Translations under genes and position numbers: made by a program
Shown: positions 32,890 through 43,207 of the stretch, piece by piece
How positions within the stretch are numbered: the first letter of the stretch is position 1
Layout: every line of letters starts with the position of its first letter
Assembly (NCBI GenBank): GCA_028456385.1
Contig: JALNQF010000202.1
Coordinates: 1-64,000 of the forward strand
From: Ophiosphaerella korrae
Lineage: Eukaryota; Ascomycota; Dothideomycetes; Pleosporales; Phaeosphaeriaceae
Direction: 5' to 3'
Length of the DNA: 64,000 bases
The notes under the pieces: generated by a model
Databases searched by the model: none
What the model was told of the DNA's origin: nothing
Seen by the model: only the letters and a program-made list of their open reading frames with translations

Positions 32890-33660
32890 GACGGTTACGT
32901 TGAGGAGACCGTCACGTGATGTGGCGTCGTAGCCGTTGCGGTGGCTGAGGCATTTATCGTCCTGGACGCGCGTTTTCTGGGCTGGTGTCGGCTCAAAACA
33001 AAACGTGCGCAGAGCTGTGCGCGAAGAAAGGAAGAAGAGATGCGACGACAGGAGAGCAGAAGAAGAAGCCGTCGTCGCATCAAGGTTAATTCAGCCTTGG
33101 AGGGTGTGCCGGTCGAGTGCATGCTGATTCGCTGTGAGACGCCACGCTCGTTCGCTTTCCTCGTCTCTCTGTTCAAGTTGAAGCAACAAGACACGCTAGT
33201 CTGCATCCAGCGCGTACAGCGCGCACAGCGCCAGATCACATGACCGCGAGATGAAGGGCACCAAAGCGGCTTCGCGCAGCTTACGTTGCATGGCTAGCGT
33301 GCACAGCCCCCCTGCAAAGCCTCTTGCCGCGACAGTTGGTGTGTGAGGACTCTGCAGCGACATCTCGTCTGGCGGCCTCCTTTTCTTGCCGCTTGTCCCC
33401 TCACATTGATCATTCTTTTGCTTCACTTCACCCCATTCCTCTTTGTTTTCGTTGCTTAATTATAATCAATTGGTGAGTCCAGCTTCGGTCAGCGAACAGT
33501 CGTATCAGGTGTTGATCAGCGTATGCCCAGCCTTGTCTACGGGAACGCCTGCCGACTAGACACCCTCCCAGCAGACACCAAAGCGCCACAGCGCGACTAA
33601 CCACTACATCGCTCCTGCCGCTCGTCTCCCATTCTACCTCCACACACAAACACCATCGCA
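32890..33660. other. divergent intergenic stretch
   Basis: Upstream region shared by the membrane-protein gene (-) and the CYSTM gene (+). The last 150 bp are C/A-rich leader. Open frames inside lack family features. Confidence 0.3.
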
Positions 33661-34068
33661 ATGTCTCAGCCATACGTAAGTTCCCTCCCAGCCGCTTTGC
33701 GCCTGCCCGTGACGCTCGCTCACCCATCGCAGGACAACAAAGGCGCGCCGCCCCAGTATCCTCAGCAGGCCCATTACGACGCTGGCCCAGCACCGGGCGG
33801 CATGCAGCCCTACCATCAAGGACCGCCACCACAAGGCAACTCTGACTACTACGGCTCTCCCAACCCATACCAGCAGCAGGGCCAGGGCTACGGTCCGCCT
33901 CCAGGCCAGTACGGCCAGCCGCCACAGAACATGCAATATCAACAGGGTCCTCCTCCACCCGGCATGTACCCCCAGCAGGAGCAGAAGAAGGGCGGTGCCA
34001 GCGGCGGCCTATTTGCAGGTCTCTGTGCTGGTCTGGCCTGCTGTTGTTGTTTAGACTGCCTGTTCTAA
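33661..34068 (+). CDS. CYSTM-type small tail-anchored protein, Pro/Gln/Tyr-rich
   Basis: Two exons (33661-33675, 33733-34068) encode 116 residues. The intron 33676-33732 begins GTAAGT and ends CGCAG; it is 57 bp long and free of in-frame stops, so retention would add 19 residues. The body is rich in Pro, Gln, Gly and Tyr (YGPPPGQYGQPPQNMQYQQG). The C-terminus is the cysteine-rich membrane module (GGLFAGLCAGLACCCCLDCL). CYSTM proteins are small membrane-associated proteins linked with stress tolerance. In fungi they are often palmitoylated plasma-membrane proteins. The specific role is unknown. Confidence 0.85.
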   Translation: MSQPYVSSLPAALRLPVTLAHPSQDNKGAPPQYPQQAHYDAGPAPGGMQPYHQGPPPQGNSDYYGSPNPYQQQGQGYGPPPGQYGQPPQNMQYQQGPPPPGMYPQQEQKKGGASGGLFAGLCAGLACCCCLDCLF

Positions 34069-34945
34069 GCGAACAGCGTGCGCGAGGACAACACGACGAA
34101 AAGGAGGAAGATGAGGAGTACCAGAGCTTTCAATTCTCGAGTGTTGGAAGATACATGGGAGAGGCGTTTCCAATTTACATGTCAACCAAATCGGTTTCCT
34201 TGGGTTCATGATTTCCTTGACCGCACATGCGCGGCTTCGGGTTTCCTATGCAGCTTCAAATTAATTCACTTTGTGAGAAATTGCTCCTACCCCAATATGC
34301 TTCATTCCTCGCGGCAATTCATGCCTGAATTGCTGTTCGTAGCAATTGTGTTTAGGCGTGCGCTGGTCTAATGCAACTGCATCTCGACACCTACGCCACA
34401 TGTTGGACGAACTAATCATGTTGCCAATCGCCGAACTGACAAGGGAGCCCTTGCCGTTCTGCATCTCCCATTCGTCCTGTTTCCCCGCTTTGTTCGGAAC
34501 CTAGCTTGACTCGCGTCCAGCCGCGGCACAACCTGCCTACTTTCTGTGCCATCCAACTGCTGACCCATTACCACCTTGTGCCAACATCGCCTGTGTTTAG
34601 CATCTTGCTCCTCATCAGTATAACTGTAGAGCACCCCTGAGGTCCACAGTGGGCATAGACAACGACTATATGCCAATAATAGACCACTTCTACATCATTC
34701 GTGGAGCCAACATCGACTTGTCTTTGTCCTACGCTTCACAACACCTGCATTCGGTCAGTCCATCGGGATTTGCGCTGTGCAAACGTTCGGGAAGCTGCAG
34801 AGCGGTGGAGCAATATATTGAAATCGACACGCGGCCTTGAGAGGTTATAATAATATTCGTTATTGAACGATTGCCAGCTGTATATCACATCAAGTTCCCA
34901 GGCTGCTGAGCACCCGCTCCACACAGCTCTGCAATCAATTACACT
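34069..34945. other. gene-free stretch
   Basis: 3' region of the CYSTM gene and upstream region of the CFEM-like locus. No further gene is supported. Confidence 0.3.
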
Positions 34946-37116
34946 ATGACGTACAGGACCGCACTTCTTGCAATGGTTGCCACCATAATCCCAGTTGTAA
35001 TGTCCCTCCCGGCTGGGATTTCTGTAAGACAAACATACATAATGCCCACATGCGGCGCTGTAAGTTTGTTGTAGCATCATACAAACTTTGACTAATTCTC
35101 TATAGACAGCGTGCCTTGCAGAAACAAATAAAAAATTCAATGACTGCAATCCCGTCGATGTACAGTGCCTATGCAATCAAGAGCAGAGTGAAATCACACG
35201 TTACGTGTCACTCGTTGAGCCGTGCATAGACCGTCAAGTGGACACAGGCGGTGAATATTGCACGCCCGGGGCCATCTACCGTGAGCACCACACCCAACTA
35301 TCATGACGAGTATACTGACTCACATGCAGAATACAAAAATTGGCTTATCTCCTATTGCGCCAGTGTCAACAAAAAAGTCGAATTCTCAGTGCCACCCGAA
35401 GGAACTGCATAATTTTCTAGCTGCTTACCATGCACGCGCGATACGCATATATATATATATAATCGAGAACACATTCCTTTCACATATTTCACACATAACT
35501 TTCTTGATTCTTACCGCGGGTCTTGCGCCTTGTGTGTCACACGGCAAACACTGAACTGAGCACACCACGTATGATTCATTCAGGTCCCGTGATTGCCAAG
35601 CGACCACCCGGGTCTATACCACTCTCCTCTTCCATTGTCGCCCTTCAGGGTCTCTCACCGCAGTTGTCCGCTAAATATTCAACTGCAGCAACAGCACCTG
35701 CTTCCGAAACGCTTAACTCTCGTCGGTTATAATACATCTGTTTGCTCACGATGGTCATAACCACAACCATTGAAAGTCTTCCTATGCCCAGTTTAAGTGC
35801 AAGTCGCGATTCGGCACCTTGCAAGGTTAGTTGCACTCTTGAGCCTGTTATAATACTGGCTGATCAAGTAAGATTCCATCCAAATGCAAAGAGCCAGTAC
35901 TGCCAGACGGTGCAACGCCATGCGACGACAACGATCTCATTTGTATATGCCAGCACGATCATTCAATGGACAACAACATGTACTTTAACCCAAAGTGTTT
36001 GTTATCAGAGTGCACAAATACTCAGGCAAGAAAAGGTAGGCGTAGAGCAGTTGGCTATAGATGTGCGCGGCGACTGACCATTCTAGATTTCCTGGTAGAG
36101 CTGATGAACGCCTGCAAAGCAACTGGTCAACACAGTCTCAAGATACCCGATGAATGGGGTCCATTCCTCCCCGATCTTCCAGCATCAAGCACCCAAAGCA
36201 CCCAAACCTCATTGCAATCGTCCAGCAACACATCACGACCTCCAAGCTCCGCAAGTTCAACCACACCCAAAACGACCGCAGGACCCATGGAAACCTGGCG
36301 GCCCGGCAATCAAATCCCAATATGCCAAGTACACCTCCCCTCCCCTCCCGTTCCACCCGAAGCAACTAACCCCAGCTAGATCGAAGAACGCTGCCTCGTC
36401 AACAAAGACAAAATCGACCCCTGCCGACGCACACAGCTAGACTGCATATGCAAGTACAGCAATTCACTCGCCAACAACACTTACTTCATTCCAAGCTGTC
36501 TCTACGCAGACTGCTACACTGACCTCGCGCGAAGAGGTACGTTTGCCCGCACCCTCATAACCCGGGAGCCAACGTTCATCTGCTAACCGCCACGCCAGAA
36601 TGGCTCGACGCCTTCGCCCAAGCCTGCACCTCCATCTCCCGACCCCTCACTGATATCTCCCCGCCCTGGTCCCCCCTCCTCCCCAAATGGTACCTTGACG
36701 CCCACCCGCTCACTACCTCCTCCCCATCCCCGACATCGACCCCGACCCCAACTCCACAATCGCCATCCCACCTCTCCGAACCTGCCATCATCGGCATCTC
36801 CGTTGGCGCCGTATGCGTCGCGGGCCTGATGGTCGCCATGGGTGTGTGGCACTGGCGCACAACGCGTAAGATGGCGCGGGAAAGAAGGGAAGTAGCAGAG
36901 ATGGCAGACGCTTTAAACGAGGGGGGTGTGGCGCGACGAATTGAACAATTACGGTTCGGCGGAAGTGATGGGAGTGACGGGAGTTTGGGGGGTGAGGGGT
37001 TGTATGGTGGTGGCGGTAGTGGAGGGGAGGTGCATGAGATTGGGGAACGGGAGGAGAGGAGTGGGGAGCGCACGCCGATTTATGAGCAGTATATTGGGCG
37101 TATCAGGTCTAGGTAA
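34946..37116 (+). CDS. surface protein locus with three repeated 8-Cys CFEM-like modules and one membrane segment
   Basis: The start encodes a signal peptide (MTYRTALLAMVATIIPVVMS). Exons supported by splice signals and frame: 34946-35059, 35106-35280, 35330 onward (module 1); 35792-35825, 35873-36035, 36087-36328 (module 2 and linker); 36380-36536, 36599-37116 (module 3, linker, membrane helix AIIGISVGAVCVAGLMVAMG, basic stop, cytoplasmic tail). Each module follows C-x4,5-C-x9,11-C-x6-C-x-C-x15,16-C-x4(11)-C-x15,16-C and is cut by two introns at the same places (phase 0, then phase 1). The join between modules 1 and 2 (35360-35792) is unresolved: module 1 runs to a stop at 35412, and a possible linker exon is 35584-35725. 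One gene is favoured because modules 2-3 have no signal peptide of their own; two genes (34946-35412 and about 35751-37116) are the alternative. The family resembles CFEM, with function at the cell surface. Confidence 0.6.
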
Positions 37117-37164
37117 GGGAAAGGTATAGTGGACGAAAGATGTGCCGTGCGTGTGTTGGTGTGC

Positions 37165-37179
37165 GGGGGGGGGGGGGGG
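37165..37179 (+). repeat. G15 homopolymer
   Basis: An uninterrupted run of 15 G follows GTGTGC in the 3' region of the CFEM-like gene. Its length is likely unstable and may be miscounted by sequencing. Confidence 0.8.
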
Positions 37180-37386
37180 AAGAAAAGGGGGGAAACATGT
37201 TTCTTTAACTAAACTCAGCACATGGGGAACGGGATATAAAGACTGTTGGGATAGAGTGGCGAGATTAATGCACATACGATATACAATAACCCTGGAGTCA
37301 TGATGCGCTTGGTTCTCCTTTTGGCTGCGGCGTTGCGAAGAGCAAGTGGGAGCGTGAAACATGCTGTCGATACCTATTTGCAAACG

Positions 37387-37388
<2 letters not shown>

Positions 37389-37432
<44 letters not shown>
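37389..37432 (+). repeat. (GT)22 microsatellite
   Basis: A perfect dinucleotide array of 22 units between the CFEM-like gene and the HET relic. No gene is seen in 37117-37837 apart from this and the G-run. Confidence 0.9.
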
Positions 37433-37435
<3 letters not shown>

Positions 37436-37837
37436 TTGTAAGCCGTTACTTCTGCTTCTGTTACGAGTTGCTGAGGTGCGGGTAGGAAGTGCATGGAACG
37501 GCCAGCACCATAAGCGGTGTTACCTAGCCTGTACGGGAGGATACAAGCACAGTGGAAGAGTCGCACATCCATGCCCCAACAACTCGCTGACCCGTCTCGA
37601 GTTCGTCGTGGTGAAAAAGCCGTCAAGACGTTAAGTCATCACGCTGTTGAGACGATGTTAAGCACTATTCGAACGATGTTGAGTTTCACCCGATGTTAGT
37701 GGTATGAGCAGGAGCGATCTACTGGGTATGTATGCTAATAGTGTTGCTCGATGTTGTTGTTGAATTCAAATTGGCTCGCTCGTAAACGCTATTTTCAAAT
37801 GATATTTTGTATAGCCATCGCACATTTATATGGGGTG

Positions 37838-39426
37838 CTAGACGATCTTAAGTCGCTTCGCCTCAGCATGATCAAAAGTATTACTGTCCATACCAAATGT
37901 TTCCGCGAGTGTCCCAACTCTAGTGTAAGTTCCAATGTCTTTCAGCCTTTCCACCACCAAAACTTGCAGGAATGATATCGATCCTATCTCCCCGATGAGT
38001 AAGAGAAGAACCTTCGTCTCATTCTCTAACTCATCTCCCAAGGGGGAATCGGGCACGGACTCAAACAGCCCAACACCTTCTAGAAGAACGTGGAATTGGA
38101 AGGTATTTTTTGGGGTTTTTTTCAATTGTGCCATGCTTCATAGCAGCTGCTACTATCAGCTCGCTAGAGATCGCTTCGCCGAAAGGGTTTCCATCAATGT
38201 ATCCTGTGTCTAGGTTGTGTATGCACAAACGGGAATCCCGAACAAAGCCGTTTGATCTTATAGCTTTTTTGTGTTCACCTTCGCATTCGAGTCTAAATGG
38301 CGATATCGTGATACCCATGACCATGTAAGAAGCGTCGGTGAAATTTTGGTGGATCTATTACCATATCTATCGCACTCCCATATTAACGCCTTTGGAAGAT
38401 CCGAGGCCCAGATGCCAGCAACGTAATTTTCTTGTAACTTACCAAAGATACACGACGCTATGCCAGCAAGCTCATAGGGTCTATCAGAGTTTACGGTGAG
38501 CGCCAGTGATGAATAAACATGCACTATGTCAAGCCATAGATCATGTATCTCTTCCTTGGCGGCCTGGCCATAGCAAGCTTTACCAAATCTTGTCTTCATA
38601 TTCCGCTCGCTGCTAATGTCTTGGCCGATTCCCGTGCATTCGCAATCTATTAGGCTGTTACACTCCCAAACCATCTCTAAGCCGAAATGAAGGGTCCTTG
38701 GAGCAAGGAGCCTTTCTTTGATCGAGCAATGGAGGTAGATCATGCCGGTGCTATCGAGGACAGGGCATAACAAACACTGTGCTGTGTATCGCATACCTGT
38801 AACCACTCCTTGGGCAAAATGATACAGCGTGTGATGTTCAGATAAGATGACACGTTCTTTCCGAAACCAAAACCAGGGTGGACAGTGGAAAAACCTAAGA
38901 AGAACTCTCAGTATCAAAGACTGTCGAATGACAGATACTGGGCATACCAGGCTCTGTATAAAAGTCTATTTTTATACAATCCTCAGATAAACCAACCCCC
39001 AAAATAGCTAGATCGTGTCAGACGTAAGGGTTTTCCTGGTCTCAAACAAAAGTAGATGTATCGTGTCTTTGAGTCTTTGTATCTATCATCATCGACTGCA
39101 AGCTCGTAATCTCCGAGGTCGGCATCCCTAAGGTCATCTCAGAAATGGGTGATGCTTTGGTATATTGTGGAGTAGGATTTGCATCCTTTCCCGGCTAAAA
39201 TGAGTACATTGGTCATGTGCGAATCATGATACCATGCATCAAGTCCACATAAGCTATCTGGCGCATGCTTGAACTGACTGTACTCAAGGCCATGGCAGCT
39301 TGAACAAAGCAGTTTCAAATTCTGAGGGAGTGAAGTCATCGTAGGGGTGTGAAATCTGCGAGGACTATAATCTATCAGATTAGGGTCAATATACGAGAGG
39401 TTGACTTGTGTTACAGAATGACTCAC
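37838..39426 (-). pseudogene. broken heterokaryon-incompatibility (HET) gene
   Basis: Pieces in different frames follow the order of a HET protein. 39426-39139: N-terminal part with LCSSCHGLEYSQF and an AGKGCKS motif. 38917-38258: end of the HET domain and the post-domain (KERLLAPRTLHFGLEMVWEC; LALTVNSDRPYELAGIASCI; YVAGIWASDLPKALIWECD; TLLTWSWVS). About 38324-38061: NPFGEAISSELIV. 38134-37838: the C-terminal LIGEIGSISFLQVLVVERLK. At least two frame changes are needed. Only about 220 bp separate the N-terminal piece from the rest, so the central core of the HET domain (the SYCWG region) is missing. It is a relic of a self/non-self recognition gene. Confidence 0.65.
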
Positions 39427-39836
39427 TGTACAGAGACTGAGGAAGCGCTGTTACTGTTGCGTAAATTGTCCTCCGTGTAGACCTTGGCTGATTAGCGTAA
39501 GTCGCTGGCAACTAGCTGATACAGAACGAGGGGTTGATCCGGGGAAAGGGCTGAAGGAAGGCGCTGCCTATTCTTGGCCGTCACGTCGGCTTACATCTTG
39601 AGGAGGCTTAGTGAGATGCATGTGTACTTGCATGTATTTATCTATAGAGTGTATGATCTAGGCTCAACAAATATAAGTCTTCAATTTCAATTTCAATAGA
39701 AATCCAAACGAAAAAAAAAGCACAACGAAACAAAGAGATCCAGGAAACCGTGATATGATATTCGTTCAATTGCAAATATAACATTCCATCTATCAAACTC
39801 CATTCACCATATCAAGATGCCTCATGTCGCAGCACG
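39427..39836. other. intergenic stretch
   Basis: AT-rich, with three TTTCAA repeats near 39680 and a short A-run. No gene seen. Confidence 0.3.
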
Positions 39837-40079
39837 CTACCAAAACGCTCCTCTTGCCTTGTTCTTCTCGTTGATCAATTGCAACTGCTCTTTGATGCCC
39901 TTCAACTCAGTCATGTGCCTCATTCTCTCGTGTTCTAGCAACCGCGCATGTTCCTTCTTCAACTCCCCAAACTCTTCGTCAAGCTTCTCATGCCATGGGT
40001 AGAGTACAAAAATTTGGAAGCATAGGGCGGAAGAACCGATGACGAAGTTGGTGAGGGAGAAACCGCGTGTGATAAACAT
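39837..40079 (-). CDS. small single-pass protein with C-terminal coiled coil
   Basis: A frame of 80 codons from the ATG at 40079 (the frame is open to 40217, but MFITRGFSLTNFVIGSSALC is the natural-looking start). One membrane segment (about 8-30) is followed by a charged helix with heptads (WHEKLDEEFGELKKEHARLL and onward). The size, basic N-terminus and helix suggest a mitochondrial or ER small membrane protein of fungi. I do not recognise the exact family. Confidence 0.55.
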   Translation of the reverse strand: MFITRGFSLTNFVIGSSALCFQIFVLYPWHEKLDEEFGELKKEHARLLEHERMRHMTELKGIKEQLQLINEKNKARGAFW

Positions 40080-41054
40080 GTTGGCGTTATACGGTAAGTC
40101 TTGGTAAAGGGTTGTTCTTTCGTTGATATGGGTTTTGCGACCGTCGTGTCCACCACCACGAAGCACCGAAGGGACGGTTGAACAATCCGCTTGCGTGTAA
40201 CCGTCTTGCGTTTCCAAAGCAGCATAAACCAGCCGAATAGACAGATCGATCGCGAGGAAACAGTCTAACGCTCAAACGGCCAGGGGTTAAAAAAAAAAAA
40301 GAAAAGAGAAAAAAGGGGGAGACACTTGACCACGTACACAAGACGCAAGAAAACAACAGCGACAAAATCAACCCCATTCTCCCCCACGGAGCCGCGGACT
40401 TCAACATATAACCCCAATCCCAGCGCGCGCGCGCGCACGCGACCAACGCAAAGCCAGCCGACCTAGCAAAAAATCGCTCACCCGCCCTAGTAAGAAAAAA
40501 CATGTGACGGGGGTCAAAAGTGGCATGATCATTACCGCATTGGGCGAATGTAGCCTAGGCCCCGACGGCAAATCAGTTCATTTGCGCAGTTGACACGACT
40601 AATTAGTCGGACTGAAAGGAACGGGCAATCTTGCCGTGAAGGAATTCGGGTGAGGCTCGGGCGAAAGTGGGAGATTGAGCTGCGCATGAGTTTTTGGTTA
40701 GCGTGGCGAGTGGTAGTTTTTTTTTTTTGGGGTATGCGGGTTAGGGCTGGACACGTTGATGGTGGTTTTGTGTAAGGTAGGGTCCTGGTGTTCTTGGCGT
40801 TTGGACTAGGGGTGCTTCGTACGAATGAATGCTTAGGGCGAGGATTAGACAATCATAGTGAAGGTTCTAGATTAGCACTATATCTGGATTTGCTAGCATG
40901 CCGTACCCTGCCACCCGACCAATGAGAGGTCTATATTGCCTCCAAGCAGACTTGCTGATTGATTATGGATAATCTCCATCACTGCGCATATACAACCCAA
41001 CCACAAATCGACCATAACACAATCCTCGATTTTAAGCAGCGTCTCCCTTCCCTC
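40080..41054. other. gene-free stretch with simple repeats
   Basis: Contains A-rich runs (40289-40300), a GC-alternating run (40423-40436, able to form Z-DNA) and T-runs (40718-40728). No gene supported. The small gene at 39837 probably has its promoter at the left. Confidence 0.35.
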
Positions 41055-42809
41055 CTAGTTCCTTCCTTCCATTTCCAGCACCTGCCATGGTACATCCGCG
41101 GCGTCCCCTAATCCAACTCCACTATCCTTCCACCCTTCATTTCTCAACTCATACGCCATATTCCACGCCGCCCTGATGACATCGTTAACGCCCACTCCAC
41201 TGACTTGCGCCCCAAGCACTCTCAGCCGCCCAGCATACTTGTCGCTCAAGTCTTTTGCGTACGCACGCCGTCGGTCCTCGTAGCCCAGCGTGTACTGCGG
41301 AATGCAGTTTCGGTTGAGACTGACGTGGTACGCGGTGGGTGCGACATCGATGCCCATGTGGCGTTTCACAATGGAGAGTGCCATGTTGAGGCCCTCGTCT
41401 TCGGTGGGATATGCGTCCCAGCCGTCCCACCAGTGACCACCGAGCATGACTGTGAGTTTGGTTCCGGGCGCGGAGTCCTGGCCTGGGGTGGCGATGGAGT
41501 CAAAGATGACGCCGAGGGCGCGTTCTGGGTTTTGTTCGAAGGGGACGGTGCGGGGGAGGAGGTAGCCGAAGCCTTCAACGGGGAGGAGGGAGGGGTCAGG
41601 GTAGTAGAGGTTTACGGTCATGACGGTTACGGAGGGGGTGAGGGATTTGTCGGGGAGGGTAGAGACGACGAGGTCGAAGTTTTGGGTTTCCATTGAGGCT
41701 TCAGTCTACATGTGTCAGTGTGTGATGGGGAATGGATTGTTTTCCAACATACCCCCGTTGTGACCGCGATCTTCAGCCCGTTCTCCCTAATGAGTTTTGT
41801 AGACAGCACCGGATTCCCAACCTTGATCTCCACATTCCCCTTCTCCTCCACATTATCCTGAAGCGCCCTCACAAAACGCTGCATACCCCCACTGAACGAA
41901 TATGTGCTCGTATTATCCATCAGTTCGAGAAACTGTTCATCCAACTTGATCTCCTTGTGCTGCGCTCTTGTCATCCGAATCTGATGCGGATGTGCTAGGT
42001 ACCGCCGTTTGTTTGATGCCATGTGCTCGCCCTGCATTCGATGCCACCCACCTACCACATTCCCATACCGCCCTTCCAGCTGCCACGGCATCGGCATCAG
42101 CGTCTTCGCACTCAACTTCCATATGTCCCCCGCATATATCCCGTGGAACACGGCTGAGGCCAAGTTGTCTGTCACCGGCCTGCCAACGCGGCGAGTCAGA
42201 AACGACCCAACCGTCTCATCAGTCACGCTGGGCTCCCGCGGCGGAGCCGTCATCTCTATGAGCGCACGCGGCGCCCCTTCCAGGATTCCGCTGCGCCACA
42301 GCGACCACACACTCGCAATTGAGGGCACCCCGCTCGGCAGCCGATTCAATCGGTCGGGGTAGTACACATATCGGTTCCGAGCCGCAGGGTCTGTTTTCTT
42401 AGTGATCAGCATCTCGTCCCTCAATCCCAGCTCTTGCACCTAAAACACGCCAATCAGCCCAATTCAATTGATCCCCCCGTCCGCGCCCCCAATTACATCA
42501 TACCAGGTGTGCAGTAACATGTGAATAGCGCAGCGTGCGCGGCCCCGACTCGAAAATAACCTCGCCGCCAGGCCCGTTGACGCGCTGCGACCTGATCCAC
42601 CCGCCGGTCTCGGCCGCCGCTTCATGCAGCGTGATTTTGCTATTGGGGAACTCGCGCGAGACAAAGTATGCGCTGGACAGGCCGGCGACGCCGCCGCCGA
42701 GCACGGCAATGCGGTCGGGATAGGTGGAGGCAAAGCGGCATTGTGGAGGGGTCGGGCGGAGATGCCTCAATGGTGGGTTAAGGAGGGAGACATGTCTCTT
42801 GAGGAGCAT
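41055..42809 (-). CDS. HEM14: protoporphyrinogen oxidase (heme synthesis)
   Basis: Three exons (42809-42504, 42439-41753, 41705-41055) encode 547 residues. Both introns are GTATG..TAG, phase 0. A mitochondrial targeting stretch (MLLKRHVSLLNPPLRHLRPT) is followed by the FAD dinucleotide fold RIAVLGGGVAGLSSAYFVS (about 33-51) and ETGGWIRSQRV. Later conserved parts include FLTRRVGRPVTDNLASAVFH, GIYAGDIWKLSAKTLMP, and the C-terminal VSGVGVNDVIRAAWNMA. The enzyme oxidises protoporphyrinogen IX to protoporphyrin IX on the mitochondrial inner membrane. Two strand-composition flips (near 41310 and 42600) fall inside this gene. Confidence 0.93.
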
Positions 42810-43207
42810 TGCCGGCGGTAGGAACAGGGAGGGCGGGGTGCAGAGCCATGCGGGACGTGTGCCTGCATGTGAGGTTGAAAATTTGTCCGAGCGTCATGGG
42901 CTGGTTGGCGCTATGGGATGCACGATGTCGTACAGGACATTAGCTTGTGTGTGCTTCTCGATGCGGGGCTTTACGGGGCGCGATTGGATAGTTATAAGGA
43001 GAGCAGCACACTCGCTGCGAAATATGCAGAGTCCATTGGCAATGAAATCCCACCAGGTCGACAGCCCGTGTGTCTCAGACCTTATGCCGATAACGCCTCA
43101 TTCAGCCTTATCCAACTATAGTACATGTGCAGTATCCTCCGAATGCAGCCCAGCTTCATTTCCTGCTCAAGGTATCGTAATCTATGCCCTTGCTATTGCC
43201 TACCAGT
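42810..43207. other. intergenic space between two same-strand genes
   Basis: 3' region of the Nab2-type gene and upstream region of the PPOX gene. No additional gene seen. Confidence 0.3.

Noticed and set aside
33428..33958. 176-codon frame on the - strand
   Set aside because: It is antisense to the CYSTM gene and its composition mirrors the Pro/Gln repeats of that gene.
34736..35176. 146-codon frame on the - strand with many Cys and Tyr
   Set aside because: It is antisense to the first exons of the CFEM-like locus, which have a signal peptide and good splice sites.
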